NCBI GenBank assembly: GCA_007859835.1
Contig: SJPJ01000001.1
Coordinates: 4,934,142 to 4,998,141 of the forward strand
DNA: 64,000 nt
DNA from: Novipirellula herctigrandis
Lineage (GTDB): Bacteria > Planctomycetota > Planctomycetia > Pirellulales > Pirellulaceae
Direction: 5' to 3'
The notes beneath the pieces are model-generated. The model was not told the DNA's origin and searched no databases. It was given only the letters and a program-made list of their open reading frames with translations. Position numbers and translations under genes: made by a program. Shown piece by piece: positions 9,705 through 18,490 of the stretch. Within the stretch, counting starts at the first letter, position 1. Each line of letters opens with the position of its first letter.

Positions 9705-9855
9705 GGGAACTTGTTAATGTTGATTGAGTATTGGAATTTCGCTGGTTTCCAGGCTCCAGTGGCCTAGAGCACGAGCCCGCCGAGCACCTTGGGTGCCTTG
9801 AGGCTGGACACCAGCGATCGCATGATTCTATCCGAAAACGCAAAGGGATGGTTCG

Positions 9856-12414
9856 TTGGCAACGGTTTTGGATGCCATGGTTGATACCGCCGATGATGGG
9901 CGATTTGCCGATTTCTGGGCTCGCCATCCGCTGTTGATTCTCGCGATCGGGACGGCAACCGGTATCGCGATCGATGCGGCCGCGGTGGACCTCCTTTCTA
10001 TCCCTTTTTTATCACGACTAGCGACTTGGATTGTGATTAGCCTTTGCGGTGCGTTGTTGTTCGGATTTACTAGGAACCGGGTTCGCCTTGCAGCGATCGT
10101 CGTTCTGTTTTCCGCCTTGGGCGGTCTTTGTCACGCGCACCGCGGTTTTCGCTATGACACATCCCCCGTGCTATCGATTGCCGACGTCGATGGAGAACCG
10201 GCGATCATTGACGGAACGATTACTCAGCCGGTGGTGATTCGCCGCAATCCGCTTGGCGATTTACCAAGCCGAAGGGATCAATCGCCTTGGCAGTCGATGA
10301 TTCGTATCGACATGACAGCGATTCGCAACGGTCATACGTTTGAACCGTGCCGAGGTCATTTGATGGTTGTCAGCAATGGCTTGCTCGAACAATTTCGCCC
10401 TGGTGATAAGATCCGCGTTCACGGCCAACTGCAACAAATCAATGCTCCGACGAATCCAGGTGAAATCGATTTTCGAAAGGTATATCGTCACCGTGGCGTC
10501 CATGCTCGCGTCGACGTTGACAGCGAAGACCAAATTATCCTCCAAAGTCAGACGTTCCGTTATGGCCGTCCGATTGCAGCGTTGTCGACTCGGAGCCGCG
10601 AAATTTTACTTCGGCATGTTGGTGAAACGATGGGACCGTTGGCCGTGGCGCTGGTGATAGGACAACGCGAGTTTGTTGATTCAGAAACGCGTGATTCGCT
10701 GCTGGTCACCGGGACGGCTCATCTGCTTAGCGTCAGCGGTTTGCACTTAGCGATCGTGATCGTGTTGGCAAGCTGGACAGCGACCTTGCTTCGTTTTCCA
10801 CTAACGCTTCGCATCGCCTGGATTTTAGCGGTTTGCTGTCTGTACACAGCGATTACAGGCGGACGACCGCCAGTCATGCGGGCGGCTGTTTTGGTCGCCG
10901 TGGTGATGTTGTCGCTTTGGTTTCGGCGTCCCGCCCAACCGTTCAATACGTTGTCGCTCGCAGCGTTGATCCTGATGTTGATCAACCCCGAAAACCTCTT
11001 TCATGTTGGTGTTCAATTGTCGTTCCTCGCCGTGGGAACTTTTTTTCTTTGTGGGTTGCGATCGATCGCGTCGTCGCGAGGTGCCGAGGTAGCGATCGAA
11101 AACGAATCTCAGCTCGATCAATTGATCCAATCGGCACAGCCCGGGTATTACCGGATAGGAAGTTGGGCTTTGGCAAAAATCGGTCGCGCGGTTTGGTATA
11201 GCGGTTGTGTCACTGCGATGAGTCTTCCTTTGGTGTGGCACTATTTCCACGTCGTGTCGTTTGTCAGTGTGGTGACGAATGTCGTGCTCAGTCCGTTTCT
11301 GTTTTGGTCCTTGGCGATGGGTGTTGCAACGGTTGTCGGTGGATGGATTTTGGAACCACTGGCCATCATTCCCGGTTACTTATGTGGACTGGGACTTGAT
11401 GCGATGCGATCGATTATCGATGTCGCAGCGGTCGTTCCGCTTGGTCACTTTTGGCTACCATCGCCGCCGACTTGGTGGGTAATCGTCTTCTATATTGTGA
11501 TGGTCGGTTCGCTGTTTATCCGCCAGAAGCGAGCGTCATGGTTCCGCTACGGATGGATTCCGGTTTGGGGGCTCGTCGCTTGGATAACGGCGACGACTGC
11601 TTCGCCGATCAGCGATGGATCGTTCGAAGCGACATTTGTGGATGTGGGACATGGCACGACGGTGGTGCTTAGAGATTCCGAGGGACATGTTTGGCTTTAT
11701 GATTGCGGGCGGCTCGCTAATGCCAACGGCAGCAGTCGAGATATCGATTCGACGTTATGGTCGATCGGCGCAACACATCTCGATGCGATCTTTTTGTCAC
11801 ATGCGGATTCGGATCATTACAACGCCTTGCCGGGTGTGTTAAGGCGATTCAGTGTGGAACAAATTGTAACGCCACCGGGAATGTTGACCGAGAATGAAAT
11901 CGGTTTGATTGCGATTCGCAACGCGATCAAAACGTCGGGGGTACCGACCGTCGAGCTTTTCGATGGTTCGGATGTCACAAGTGAGACAAAAGGCGGGCTC
12001 GATGGCAGCTGTTCGATTTTGCATCCGCCGCGATCCGGCATGGATGGAAGCGACAATGCCAATAGTTTGGTGTTGCGAATCGACCATGGTGGAACCGTGT
12101 TGATTCTGCCGGGTGACTTGGAGCCACCGGGAACGGAGATGTTAATCAACAAGATGCGTCCGCCGCCCGGAGGCGTCTTGATGGCGCCACATCACGGCAG
12201 TTTAACGATGGATGCGGAGTCGATTTTGCAGTGGTCCCGACCGTCGGAGGTGATTGTCAGTGGGGGGAAACGGGCGAAGAAACCAGAGGTTCGACGGATG
12301 CTCAATGTTGTCGGATCAGGCGTCCACGTGACCGCTGCGGTAGGGGCGATTCGCGTAACGATCCATGCTGACGGAGAAATCGAAATTGACTCGTGGGCCG
12401 ATGGCGGTTGGTGA
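9856..12414 (+). CDS. comEC: ComEC/Rec2 family DNA-uptake membrane channel
   Basis: This 852-residue protein is a ComEC/Rec2 homologue, the inner-membrane channel that passes single-stranded DNA into the cytoplasm during natural transformation. An N-terminal membrane segment is followed by an OB-like DUF4131 region (about residues 80-220). The Competence domain carries the signature TGTAHLLSVSGLHLAIVIV and many membrane helices. The C-terminal metallo-beta-lactamase-like domain shows FVDVGHGTTVV, FLSHADSDHYNAL and LMAPHHGS, so its metal ligands are present. The TTG at 9856 has AAAGGG about eight bases upstream and is used here; the ATG at 9877 is the alternative. A hairpin terminator follows the stop. 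No other competence or pilus gene lies in the window, so uptake itself is an inference from the family. Confidence 0.94.
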   Translation: MATVLDAMVDTADDGRFADFWARHPLLILAIGTATGIAIDAAAVDLLSIPFLSRLATWIVISLCGALLFGFTRNRVRLAAIVVLFSALGGLCHAHRGFRYDTSPVLSIADVDGEPAIIDGTITQPVVIRRNPLGDLPSRRDQSPWQSMIRIDMTAIRNGHTFEPCRGHLMVVSNGLLEQFRPGDKIRVHGQLQQINAPTNPGEIDFRKVYRHRGVHARVDVDSEDQIILQSQTFRYGRPIAALSTRSREILLRHVGETMGPLAVALVIGQREFVDSETRDSLLVTGTAHLLSVSGLHLAIVIVLASWTATLLRFPLTLRIAWILAVCCLYTAITGGRPPVMRAAVLVAVVMLSLWFRRPAQPFNTLSLAALILMLINPENLFHVGVQLSFLAVGTFFLCGLRSIASSRGAEVAIENESQLDQLIQSAQPGYYRIGSWALAKIGRAVWYSGCVTAMSLPLVWHYFHVVSFVSVVTNVVLSPFLFWSLAMGVATVVGGWILEPLAIIPGYLCGLGLDAMRSIIDVAAVVPLGHFWLPSPPTWWVIVFYIVMVGSLFIRQKRASWFRYGWIPVWGLVAWITATTASPISDGSFEATFVDVGHGTTVVLRDSEGHVWLYDCGRLANANGSSRDIDSTLWSIGATHLDAIFLSHADSDHYNALPGVLRRFSVEQIVTPPGMLTENEIGLIAIRNAIKTSGVPTVELFDGSDVTSETKGGLDGSCSILHPPRSGMDGSDNANSLVLRIDHGGTVLILPGDLEPPGTEMLINKMRPPPGGVLMAPHHGSLTMDAESILQWSRPSEVIVSGGKRAKKPEVRRMLNVVGSGVHVTAAVGAIRVTIHADGEIEIDSWADGGW

Positions 12415-12458
12415 CGGCCAAACGCACCGACCGGGCGAAAACAATCTCCACTTCTTCG

Positions 12459-12481
12459 GTCAGCACTCGGCTGACTTTTTT
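12459..12481 (+). terminator. Rho-independent terminator after comEC
   Basis: A six-base-pair perfect stem GTCAGC/GCTGAC (12459-12464 with 12470-12475) with loop actcg is followed directly by six T residues (12476-12481). It lies 45 bases after the comEC stop and 74 bases before the hemX-like start, so it separates comEC from the hemX-hemA operon. Confidence 0.65.
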
Positions 12482-12554
12482 CGGAAAACGTGTAGGATAG
12501 AGGGAAACATGGCATTCCTCGTTCCGCTCTAAATCACCCCCAAAAAACACCACG

Positions 12555-13430
12555 ATGCTCGTCTTTCTCGGCAAGATTAGTGTGACTTGCTTTTTTGCGA
12601 GTTACATTGTCGTGCTTATTCTCGAACTACTAAGGTTTTTTGGCAAAATTCCCGGCCGTGGCTTAGCCGTCATCGTGATGATGAGTTTGGGATTGTTCAC
12701 TCACATTTGTTACCTCGTCCTGCGAGCGGTGGCCCGCGGTGCAACGAGCGACGTTGGAATGTTGGCTAGTTGGTATGATTGGTCGTTATTGGTGGCCCTT
12801 GGATTGGCGATCTGTTTTTTGATTTTCTACCTCCGTCGTCCCGATACGGTGATCGGGATCTTCTTCATGCCGCTGGTGCTGGCAACCATTGGGCTCTCGT
12901 TGGCGGTTCGTCCGATGGCTCCGTTTTCTCGCTCCGAAGCGGCCGATGTTTGGCGCAGTATCCATGGTATATCGATGGCTGTAGGGGCCGGAGGTGTGTT
13001 GATCGGTTTTTTGGCGGGCGTGATGTACTTGGCCCAATCATGGCGACTGAAGAACAAGCGTGCTGGCTCGTCACTACGATTGCCAACGCTCGAAACTTTG
13101 GCTCGATTGAATCGACAATGCTTGGTCGTCAGCACGACGGCGGTGGCAGTCGGCGTGATTGCCGGCGCCGTGATGAATTTGAACCGTTGGGGGCAAGTTG
13201 GTTGGACGAGCGGTGGAGTGTTATTCAGTTTTGGCCTGTTGCTGTGGCTCACTGTGGCAACATGCGTTGAGTACTTTTATGCTCCGGCTAGTCAAGGACG
13301 CAAAGCGTTTTACTTGACATTGGCCAGTTTAGGTTTCTTGGTGTTAGCGTTCTTTGGTGTTCTCAACTCGCCGCATGGACGAACCGTTCCGGTTGATCAA
13401 GCGAGCGTGGTATCGGAGGACGCAGCATGA
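12555..13430 (+). CDS. HemX/CcsA-like cytochrome c assembly membrane protein
   Basis: This 291-residue integral membrane protein has about eight hydrophobic helices and resembles the HemX/CcsA (ResC) family of haem-handling proteins. The phrase RSIHGISMAVGAGGVLIGFLAGVMYLAQSWRLKNK is the typical centre of HemX-like proteins. The tryptophan-rich WWD haem-binding motif of true CcsA was not seen, which favours HemX, a membrane protein that modulates glutamyl-tRNA reductase, over a cytochrome c haem lyase. The gene overlaps hemA by four bases (ATGA at 13427-13430), so the two are translationally coupled. The hemX-hemA order is known in other bacteria. A role in tuning the first step of tetrapyrrole synthesis is inferred from this arrangement. 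Confidence 0.8.
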   Translation: MLVFLGKISVTCFFASYIVVLILELLRFFGKIPGRGLAVIVMMSLGLFTHICYLVLRAVARGATSDVGMLASWYDWSLLVALGLAICFLIFYLRRPDTVIGIFFMPLVLATIGLSLAVRPMAPFSRSEAADVWRSIHGISMAVGAGGVLIGFLAGVMYLAQSWRLKNKRAGSSLRLPTLETLARLNRQCLVVSTTAVAVGVIAGAVMNLNRWGQVGWTSGGVLFSFGLLLWLTVATCVEYFYAPASQGRKAFYLTLASLGFLVLAFFGVLNSPHGRTVPVDQASVVSEDAA

Positions 13431-14710
13431 ATTTGCAAATGATCGGCTGTAGCCACCAAGATGCAGCGGTTGAGTTCCGAGAACGTATTTCGTTTTCCGG
13501 CGACCAGATTGGCAAAGCCCTTCAGGATTTTCGCGTTCGATTTCCCTCATCCGAGATCGTGCTGCTAAGTACGTGCAATCGTGTCGAACTTTATGCTTCG
13601 TCCAATGACCAAACCGCCGCCCTCGACCGTGAGGCTGTCGCTGGTTTCTTGGCTGAGCAGCACCAAGTGTCGGCGGACGAAGTCATTGAGCGAATGATTT
13701 ATCGGATCGGTCCCGAAGCGGTCGAGCATCTCTTTACCGTCGCGGCGAGTTTGGATTCAATGGTCCTTGGGGAAGCTCAGATCTTGTCACAAGTGAAACA
13801 AGCCTACGATTTGGCATGCAACAGTGGCTCGGTGGGCCCGCTCACCCACGCGGTGTTTCAAGCAGCCAATCGGACGGCGAAACGCGTTCAGCAAGAAACG
13901 TCGATCCACCGGCGCCGCGTCAGTGTTCCGAGTGTTGCGGTGGGCGAAGTCGTCCCCGAAGTCTTCGACTCGCTCAGCGATAAAAACGTCTTGATTTGCG
14001 GTGCGGGTGAGATGAGCAAAGAGACGTTGCCGTACCTCAAGCAAGCCGGCGCGACAGGAATCACAATCATCAATCGCTCCGCCGAACGAGCCGATGAATT
14101 GGCCCAACGGTTCGGTGCCACATCAGCGCCATGGAGTTTGCTTGAAGAAAAATTGATCGAAGCTGATTTGTTGATTGGTACCACAAGTGCTCAAGAACCG
14201 ATTGTCGATGCAGCGATGTTCGAAAAAATCGAAAGCAAACGCTATGGGCGAGTGTTGTTGGTTTTGGACTTAGCGGTGCCACGTGACTTTGATCCAAATC
14301 TTGGTGAGTTTTCAAATGTTTATCTTTACCAAATCGATGACCTGAAAGCAGCGTGCGAACGCAATCGCCACCAACGGGAAAAGGAGTATCCGAAGGCTCA
14401 ACGGATCATTGCCGAGGAAACGGAAAAGTTGATCCTTGCCATCAACCACCGTTCGACAGGCCCCGTGATCCAACGGCTTCGAGAAAACGCCGGAGAAATC
14501 CAACGCGAGGAACTGAGGCGGTTGCAGAACAAGTTGCAGCAAATGAACGTCGATCAAGCCGTGCTAAGCGAGATTGAAAAATCATTTGGGCGGCTGACCA
14601 ACAAATTATTGCACCCGCCGCTCGCATCCGTACGAGACGACGCCGCCGAAGGCCACCAAAGAGGCCTGCTCGAGGCGCTGCGACATCTGTTCAAACTCGG
14701 GGACGAGTAA
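13427..14710 (+). CDS. hemA: Glutamyl-tRNA reductase
   Basis: This 427-residue enzyme reduces glutamyl-tRNA(Glu) to glutamate-1-semialdehyde with NADPH, the first committed step of the C5 pathway to haem. The catalytic cysteine is Cys50 in LLSTCNRVELYAS, the position seen in well-studied family members. The family signature GEAQILSQVKQAY follows near residue 117. The NADPH-binding fold has GAGEMSKETLPYLKQAGATGITIINRS, with a glycine pattern slightly altered from GxGxMG. The C-terminal dimerisation helix bundle is present, including KLLHPPLASVRDDA. Length is typical. The start codon lies within the stop of the upstream hemX-like gene. No hemC or hemL gene follows, so the rest of the pathway is elsewhere. 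Confidence 0.96.
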   Translation: MNLQMIGCSHQDAAVEFRERISFSGDQIGKALQDFRVRFPSSEIVLLSTCNRVELYASSNDQTAALDREAVAGFLAEQHQVSADEVIERMIYRIGPEAVEHLFTVAASLDSMVLGEAQILSQVKQAYDLACNSGSVGPLTHAVFQAANRTAKRVQQETSIHRRRVSVPSVAVGEVVPEVFDSLSDKNVLICGAGEMSKETLPYLKQAGATGITIINRSAERADELAQRFGATSAPWSLLEEKLIEADLLIGTTSAQEPIVDAAMFEKIESKRYGRVLLVLDLAVPRDFDPNLGEFSNVYLYQIDDLKAACERNRHQREKEYPKAQRIIAEETEKLILAINHRSTGPVIQRLRENAGEIQREELRRLQNKLQQMNVDQAVLSEIEKSFGRLTNKLLHPPLASVRDDAAEGHQRGLLEALRHLFKLGDE

Positions 14711-14913
14711 CGCGAATCAAGTGACGCAGATCAATAGGTGATGTAAAGCGTGCGGTTCGATGCAAAAAAACAACTTGACTCCATTGCGTCCTCAAGTTTG
14801 ACGTGCCTATTGCAAATCTTCACCGAGACGGTGTTTTGCAGTACACTGTGTCGTAATCCGAATATCTGTCGGTCCGTACTCTGTCGATCCAACCCACCTT
14901 TGAGACACTTCTG

Positions 14914-15699
14914 ATGCACATTCATCCAAGACTCGCCGGATTCTTTTTCGCCTGCTCCTGCCTCGTTTTCTTTGCTGTCGCGGCGGCCCCTAATGTTCGA
15001 GCCGGTGAGGTGGACCCGCAACAAAGCGATTGGTACCAGAAATACAAATCGCAAGAGAACATCCCTGATGTCGATAAGATGCTCCTTAACACGGATACCG
15101 AACCAAACCTGACCGACGGTTTCGAATCGTTATTCAACGGAAAGGACTTGACCGGTTGGACACCAAAAGGAGGCACTTGTAAGTTCGAAGCTTATGATGG
15201 AATGATCGTAGGCACGTGTATTCCTAAATCCGACAGCACGTACCTTTCAACAGACCAGTCGGACTTCACCGACTTTATCTTCACGTGTGACATCAAGTGG
15301 GAAATCGACGGAAATTCCGGTGTGATGTTCCGGGCGAAAGAGAGAACCGCAGGCGATCGAATTGTGGTTTATGGCCCACAAGCGGAAATGGAAGGAATTA
15401 CGAATGATCGCGGATGGTCCGGCGGTGTTTACGGCCAAAGTTGTGGTGGTTATTTCTATCCTCTATGGCTGAAAGAGCACGCCGAAGTTCGATCAGCGAT
15501 CAAGAAAGAGGATTGGAACCGAATTACCATCTCGGCCAAAGGCAACGTGGTTAAAACGTGGGTCAATGGCATTCCCGCAGCCCACTGGATCGGCGATGGA
15601 ATCTATTCGAAGGGGTTCTTTGGCCTACAAATCCACAAAGGGGCCAAGGGAAAGGTTCTATTTAAGGACATTCGAGTGAAAGACCTTTCATCGGAGTGA
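14914..15699 (+). CDS. Secreted DUF1080 (3-keto-disaccharide hydrolase-like) protein
   Basis: This 261-residue protein has an N-terminal signal peptide (GFFFACSCLVFFAVAAAPNVRAG) and one DUF1080 domain, a concanavalin-type beta sandwich annotated in databases as 3-keto-disaccharide hydrolase. The domain begins GFESLFNGKDLTGWTPKGG near residue 70. It continues through DIKWEIDGNSGVMFRAKE, the GWSGGVYGQSCGGYF loop and DWNRITISAKGNVVKTWVNGI, and ends at FFGLQIHKGAKGKVLFKDIRVKDL, the standard C-terminus. This family is greatly expanded in planctomycetes and is usually exported. It follows hemA after 203 bases and is probably a separate transcription unit. The enzymatic substrate is inferred only from the family. 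Confidence 0.88.
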   Translation: MHIHPRLAGFFFACSCLVFFAVAAAPNVRAGEVDPQQSDWYQKYKSQENIPDVDKMLLNTDTEPNLTDGFESLFNGKDLTGWTPKGGTCKFEAYDGMIVGTCIPKSDSTYLSTDQSDFTDFIFTCDIKWEIDGNSGVMFRAKERTAGDRIVVYGPQAEMEGITNDRGWSGGVYGQSCGGYFYPLWLKEHAEVRSAIKKEDWNRITISAKGNVVKTWVNGIPAAHWIGDGIYSKGFFGLQIHKGAKGKVLFKDIRVKDLSSE

Positions 15700-15998
15700 A
15701 GTGACACGCGATGGCAGCAACCAATGGTCCGACGGACGGTCGGTATCGAGCCATGCTTGTGATCCCCTGACGTCGGCCACGTTTTTTGAATACAGGATTT
15801 GCTCAATCACCGTCTTGAAAACGGTGTCACGAATTTTGCGACGCTTCATGTCGTTAAAAACATGAGGGTGATCGTTCCCAGAGTACTTGCGACCGAAAAA
15901 CGGGAAAATATTCTTGCCCAGAGACGCAGGAATCGATAGTGTGAGGGGTGGTAACAGTTGCCCCTACACGGATTCCCAGTCTCGAGAAAGGGTCTACG
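15700..15998. other. Intergenic stretch upstream of the SGNH hydrolase gene
   Basis: No gene is recognised in these 299 bases. A small hairpin (CACCGT at 15808-15813 with ACGGTG at 15821-15826) is present but has no T-run. A purine-rich gagaaaggg at about 15983-15992 lies just upstream of the ATG at 15999 and is a plausible ribosome-binding site. Confidence 0.5.
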
Positions 15999-17162
15999 AT
16001 GCGTTGCTTGTATTCTCTAATGGTTATGTTCCTCTGCGGTTCGATGGCTCAGGCTCAACTCAAAATGGGTGCGGTCGGCGACAGTTTGCTTGATGAGCAT
16101 TTTGACCAAACAGGGTTTGGTGTTTCTCTCGGCTACTCGATGAATGCACTGGAGTTGATGCGTGCCGAGAGTCAAATCGATCTTGGATTAATTGATGATT
16201 GGGGTGACACGCGCGGGACGGGATACGAGTACAATTGGGCACTCGCCGGATCGACCACCGGTAGCCTGATTACCAGCGGGCAACATTTGAATTTTGCCGC
16301 CCAAATTCCGACGGCTGGAATCACCAAAGCGGTGTTGATCGTCGGTTCGAATGATCTTTTCCCCGCAATACCGAACCTAGATCTTCTAAACGACGGGCCC
16401 TCCGGTCCTTACCAAGCGATCTACGAAGGGTTATCGACTACTTCTCAGATTCAAGACTTTGCATCGCAAGCGGTCAATGATGTGATCACGGCAGCGCAGA
16501 CAATCCGAGCGACTGGGGTGGATCTAATCGTTGCGAGCGCACCAGACTATGGCATCACACCGGTTGCCAAACGATTGTACCCCGATGCAGCACAAAGAGA
16601 TTTGGTCGATGATGTTATGGAGCTTTACAATGTGAACGCAATCCAGCGACTGACGACGGAAGTCGGTGTCCCAGTTGTCGATCTCTATACGCTGACCAAG
16701 GATATGTGGGGTGATCATGGACAGGAAAATAACATCTTCACAATAGGCGGCGTTGACTTTGATCTCGAAGGGACCGGTGGCGTCGATTTGGATCAACTTC
16801 TGCAATTGGGGACATTCTCAGGCACGCCAACGGATGACGTTGCAGACGCCTTTGTCCATGATGGTTTTCATCCCAATACGGGTATCAACGGGCTTTTTGC
16901 GAATGTCTTCATGACGGCTTTCAATCAAGAGTTCAACGACAATTTCATGCTCTTTTCCGAAGAAGAGATTTTGGCGTTGGGAGGGCCGACTCTGGAAGCA
17001 CAGTACGATCAGGACACACTCGCATCGTCGCTTGCTGGCAAGTCCTATGCTGACTATGTCATTTCACCCGCTGCTGTTCCTGAGCCGAGGGCCGTTGTGC
17101 TATTGGTCGGAATGGCCACCGTAGCAGCGATTCATCGAACAAGAAAAAAGATCAAGGACTGA
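15999..17162 (+). CDS. Exported SGNH/GDSL-family hydrolase with PEP-CTERM tail
   Basis: This 387-residue protein is an SGNH-fold esterase or lipase-like enzyme. The frame is open from 15948, but ATG 15999 follows a ribosome-binding site and starts a signal peptide (MRCLYSLMVMFLCGSMAQAQ). Block I is GAVGDSLLDEH with the nucleophile serine, block III is VGSNDLF with the oxyanion asparagine, and block V is FVHDGFHPNTG with the Asp and His. The extreme C-terminus reads VPEPRAVVLLVGM, then a short hydrophobic helix and the basic tail RTRKKIKD. That is a PEP-CTERM sorting signal, which directs the protein to exosortase-type processing at the envelope. No exosortase gene is visible here. The natural substrate, for example an acetylated polysaccharide, cannot be told. 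Confidence 0.86.
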   Translation: MRCLYSLMVMFLCGSMAQAQLKMGAVGDSLLDEHFDQTGFGVSLGYSMNALELMRAESQIDLGLIDDWGDTRGTGYEYNWALAGSTTGSLITSGQHLNFAAQIPTAGITKAVLIVGSNDLFPAIPNLDLLNDGPSGPYQAIYEGLSTTSQIQDFASQAVNDVITAAQTIRATGVDLIVASAPDYGITPVAKRLYPDAAQRDLVDDVMELYNVNAIQRLTTEVGVPVVDLYTLTKDMWGDHGQENNIFTIGGVDFDLEGTGGVDLDQLLQLGTFSGTPTDDVADAFVHDGFHPNTGINGLFANVFMTAFNQEFNDNFMLFSEEEILALGGPTLEAQYDQDTLASSLAGKSYADYVISPAAVPEPRAVVLLVGMATVAAIHRTRKKIKD

Positions 17163-17176
17163 GAACAGTCAGCTGG

Positions 17177-18490
17177 CTAATTTCCGCTTTGATACTTCTG
17201 TTTGTACTTCTCGAATAGCATTGTATGCCGGCTCGAGAGATCGACTTTGCGACCTTGAATCCACGCTGCGGTAACGTTGGTTTGCGGCTCCAAAATATCC
17301 CCATCGGCAACGATAAGTGTTGCGTCTTTTCCTACGCTTAACGATCCGACACGGTCAGCAACACCGAGAATTTCCGCTGGTGAAAGAGTGATCGATCGCA
17401 CCGCGTGTTCTCGCGGCAATCCATAGGCAACCGCACAGGCTGCATGATACGGCAAATTGCGTACGTTTGATGCTCCGCCGGGATAACCCGGTGCTTCGCC
17501 ACCAATAGCGAAGCGAACACCTGCGCGACGTAAACGTTCGGGCAACGTGTAGGCCGAATCATAGGGATCATCGCGACGCAGCGGTAAACGGTAGGTACCA
17601 GCAATCAAGACCGGAACGTCGTGGTGTTTTAGCAACTCCGCACACGCTTGTGCGTCATACCCACCGTAAATGATCAGCCGAAGTTTGTGGCTGGCTGCAT
17701 AAGCGACAGCCGCCTCGATCGAACTTTGGCGATTGGCTGAAACCACCAAAGGTACATCCCGACGAATCACTTTCATTAGTGCCTCGAGCCTTAGATCCGA
17801 TGAGATGGAATCCGCTGCATCGGCCTGTCGTAACGATTCACGTTTGGCGTGTTCGACCCATTCATCAAACTCTTGCCACTTCTCATCGCGCTGCTGTGCT
17901 TGTTTGGTCGAGTCCTTTTCACGCGGTTGCATCGCATCCCAATTGACACACAACCCCGATGGAGCAAGTAAGGTCATTTCTTTCTCGGTCCATCCGTCCA
18001 TTTGCATGAATGCCGATTGCCCTTGGACAAAACGCCCACCGGGGGTAACGTGCGCTAGCAGCACACCGCCGGCACGCGCCACGGGAATCAATTCGCTGTC
18101 GGGATTCACCGCAACCCACGAGCGAACATTCGGATTGCGAGTTCCAAGTTCGCTTCGATCGACAGTCACATCAACCGCACTGATTTCACGCAGTCCAAGA
18201 TCGGTGTAGGATTCGATCAAGCCGGGGTAAATATGTTTCCCTTTGGCCCCAATGATCAGGGCTCCCTTCGGCGACTCGATGTGTTTGCCAATTGCCGTAA
18301 TTCGACCTTCCTCTAGCAGGATCGTGCCACGAACAATCACCGGCGAATCAACTGGGTGTAGTACCGCACCACGAATGAGAATCGGAGATGTTTGCGGTGC
18401 GCCAGGGACTTGGTCGTTTGGCATTGCGATTGATGGCAACGCGAAAAATAAAACCGTGGCGACAAAAAAGTGGGTTCCTACTCGGTTCAT
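17177..18490 (-). CDS. Amidohydrolase-family protein lacking the usual HxH metal motif
   Basis: This 437-residue exported protein (signal peptide HFFVATVLFFALPSIAMPND) has the amidohydrolase/imidazolonepropionase fold. It shows the N-terminal beta-sandwich strand RGTILLEEGRITAIG and the family turn KGKHIYPGLIESYTDLG. In active members this turn is followed by an HxH pair (GLIDxHxH); here the residues are ESYTD. The C-terminal part is normal: ITLSPAEILGVADRVGSLSVGKDATLIVADGDI. The loss of the first metal pair suggests either a single-metal variant or a non-catalytic partner. Its start overlaps the stop of the upstream amidohydrolase gene by four bases, so the two proteins are made together and may form a complex. 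They resemble paired amidohydrolase genes in other planctomycetes, a recollection I cannot check here. Confidence 0.85.
   Translation of the reverse strand: MNRVGTHFFVATVLFFALPSIAMPNDQVPGAPQTSPILIRGAVLHPVDSPVIVRGTILLEEGRITAIGKHIESPKGALIIGAKGKHIYPGLIESYTDLGLREISAVDVTVDRSELGTRNPNVRSWVAVNPDSELIPVARAGGVLLAHVTPGGRFVQGQSAFMQMDGWTEKEMTLLAPSGLCVNWDAMQPREKDSTKQAQQRDEKWQEFDEWVEHAKRESLRQADAADSISSDLRLEALMKVIRRDVPLVVSANRQSSIEAAVAYAASHKLRLIIYGGYDAQACAELLKHHDVPVLIAGTYRLPLRRDDPYDSAYTLPERLRRAGVRFAIGGEAPGYPGGASNVRNLPYHAACAVAYGLPREHAVRSITLSPAEILGVADRVGSLSVGKDATLIVADGDILEPQTNVTAAWIQGRKVDLSSRHTMLFEKYKQKYQSGN

Noticed and set aside
14821..14837. Terminator after hemA (caccgagacggtgtttt)
   Set aside because: The stem is only five base pairs with a three-base loop and a T4 run, and lies 110 bases after the stop.
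15808..15826. Hairpin upstream of the SGNH gene
   Set aside because: A six-base stem without T-run or known partner; likely chance.
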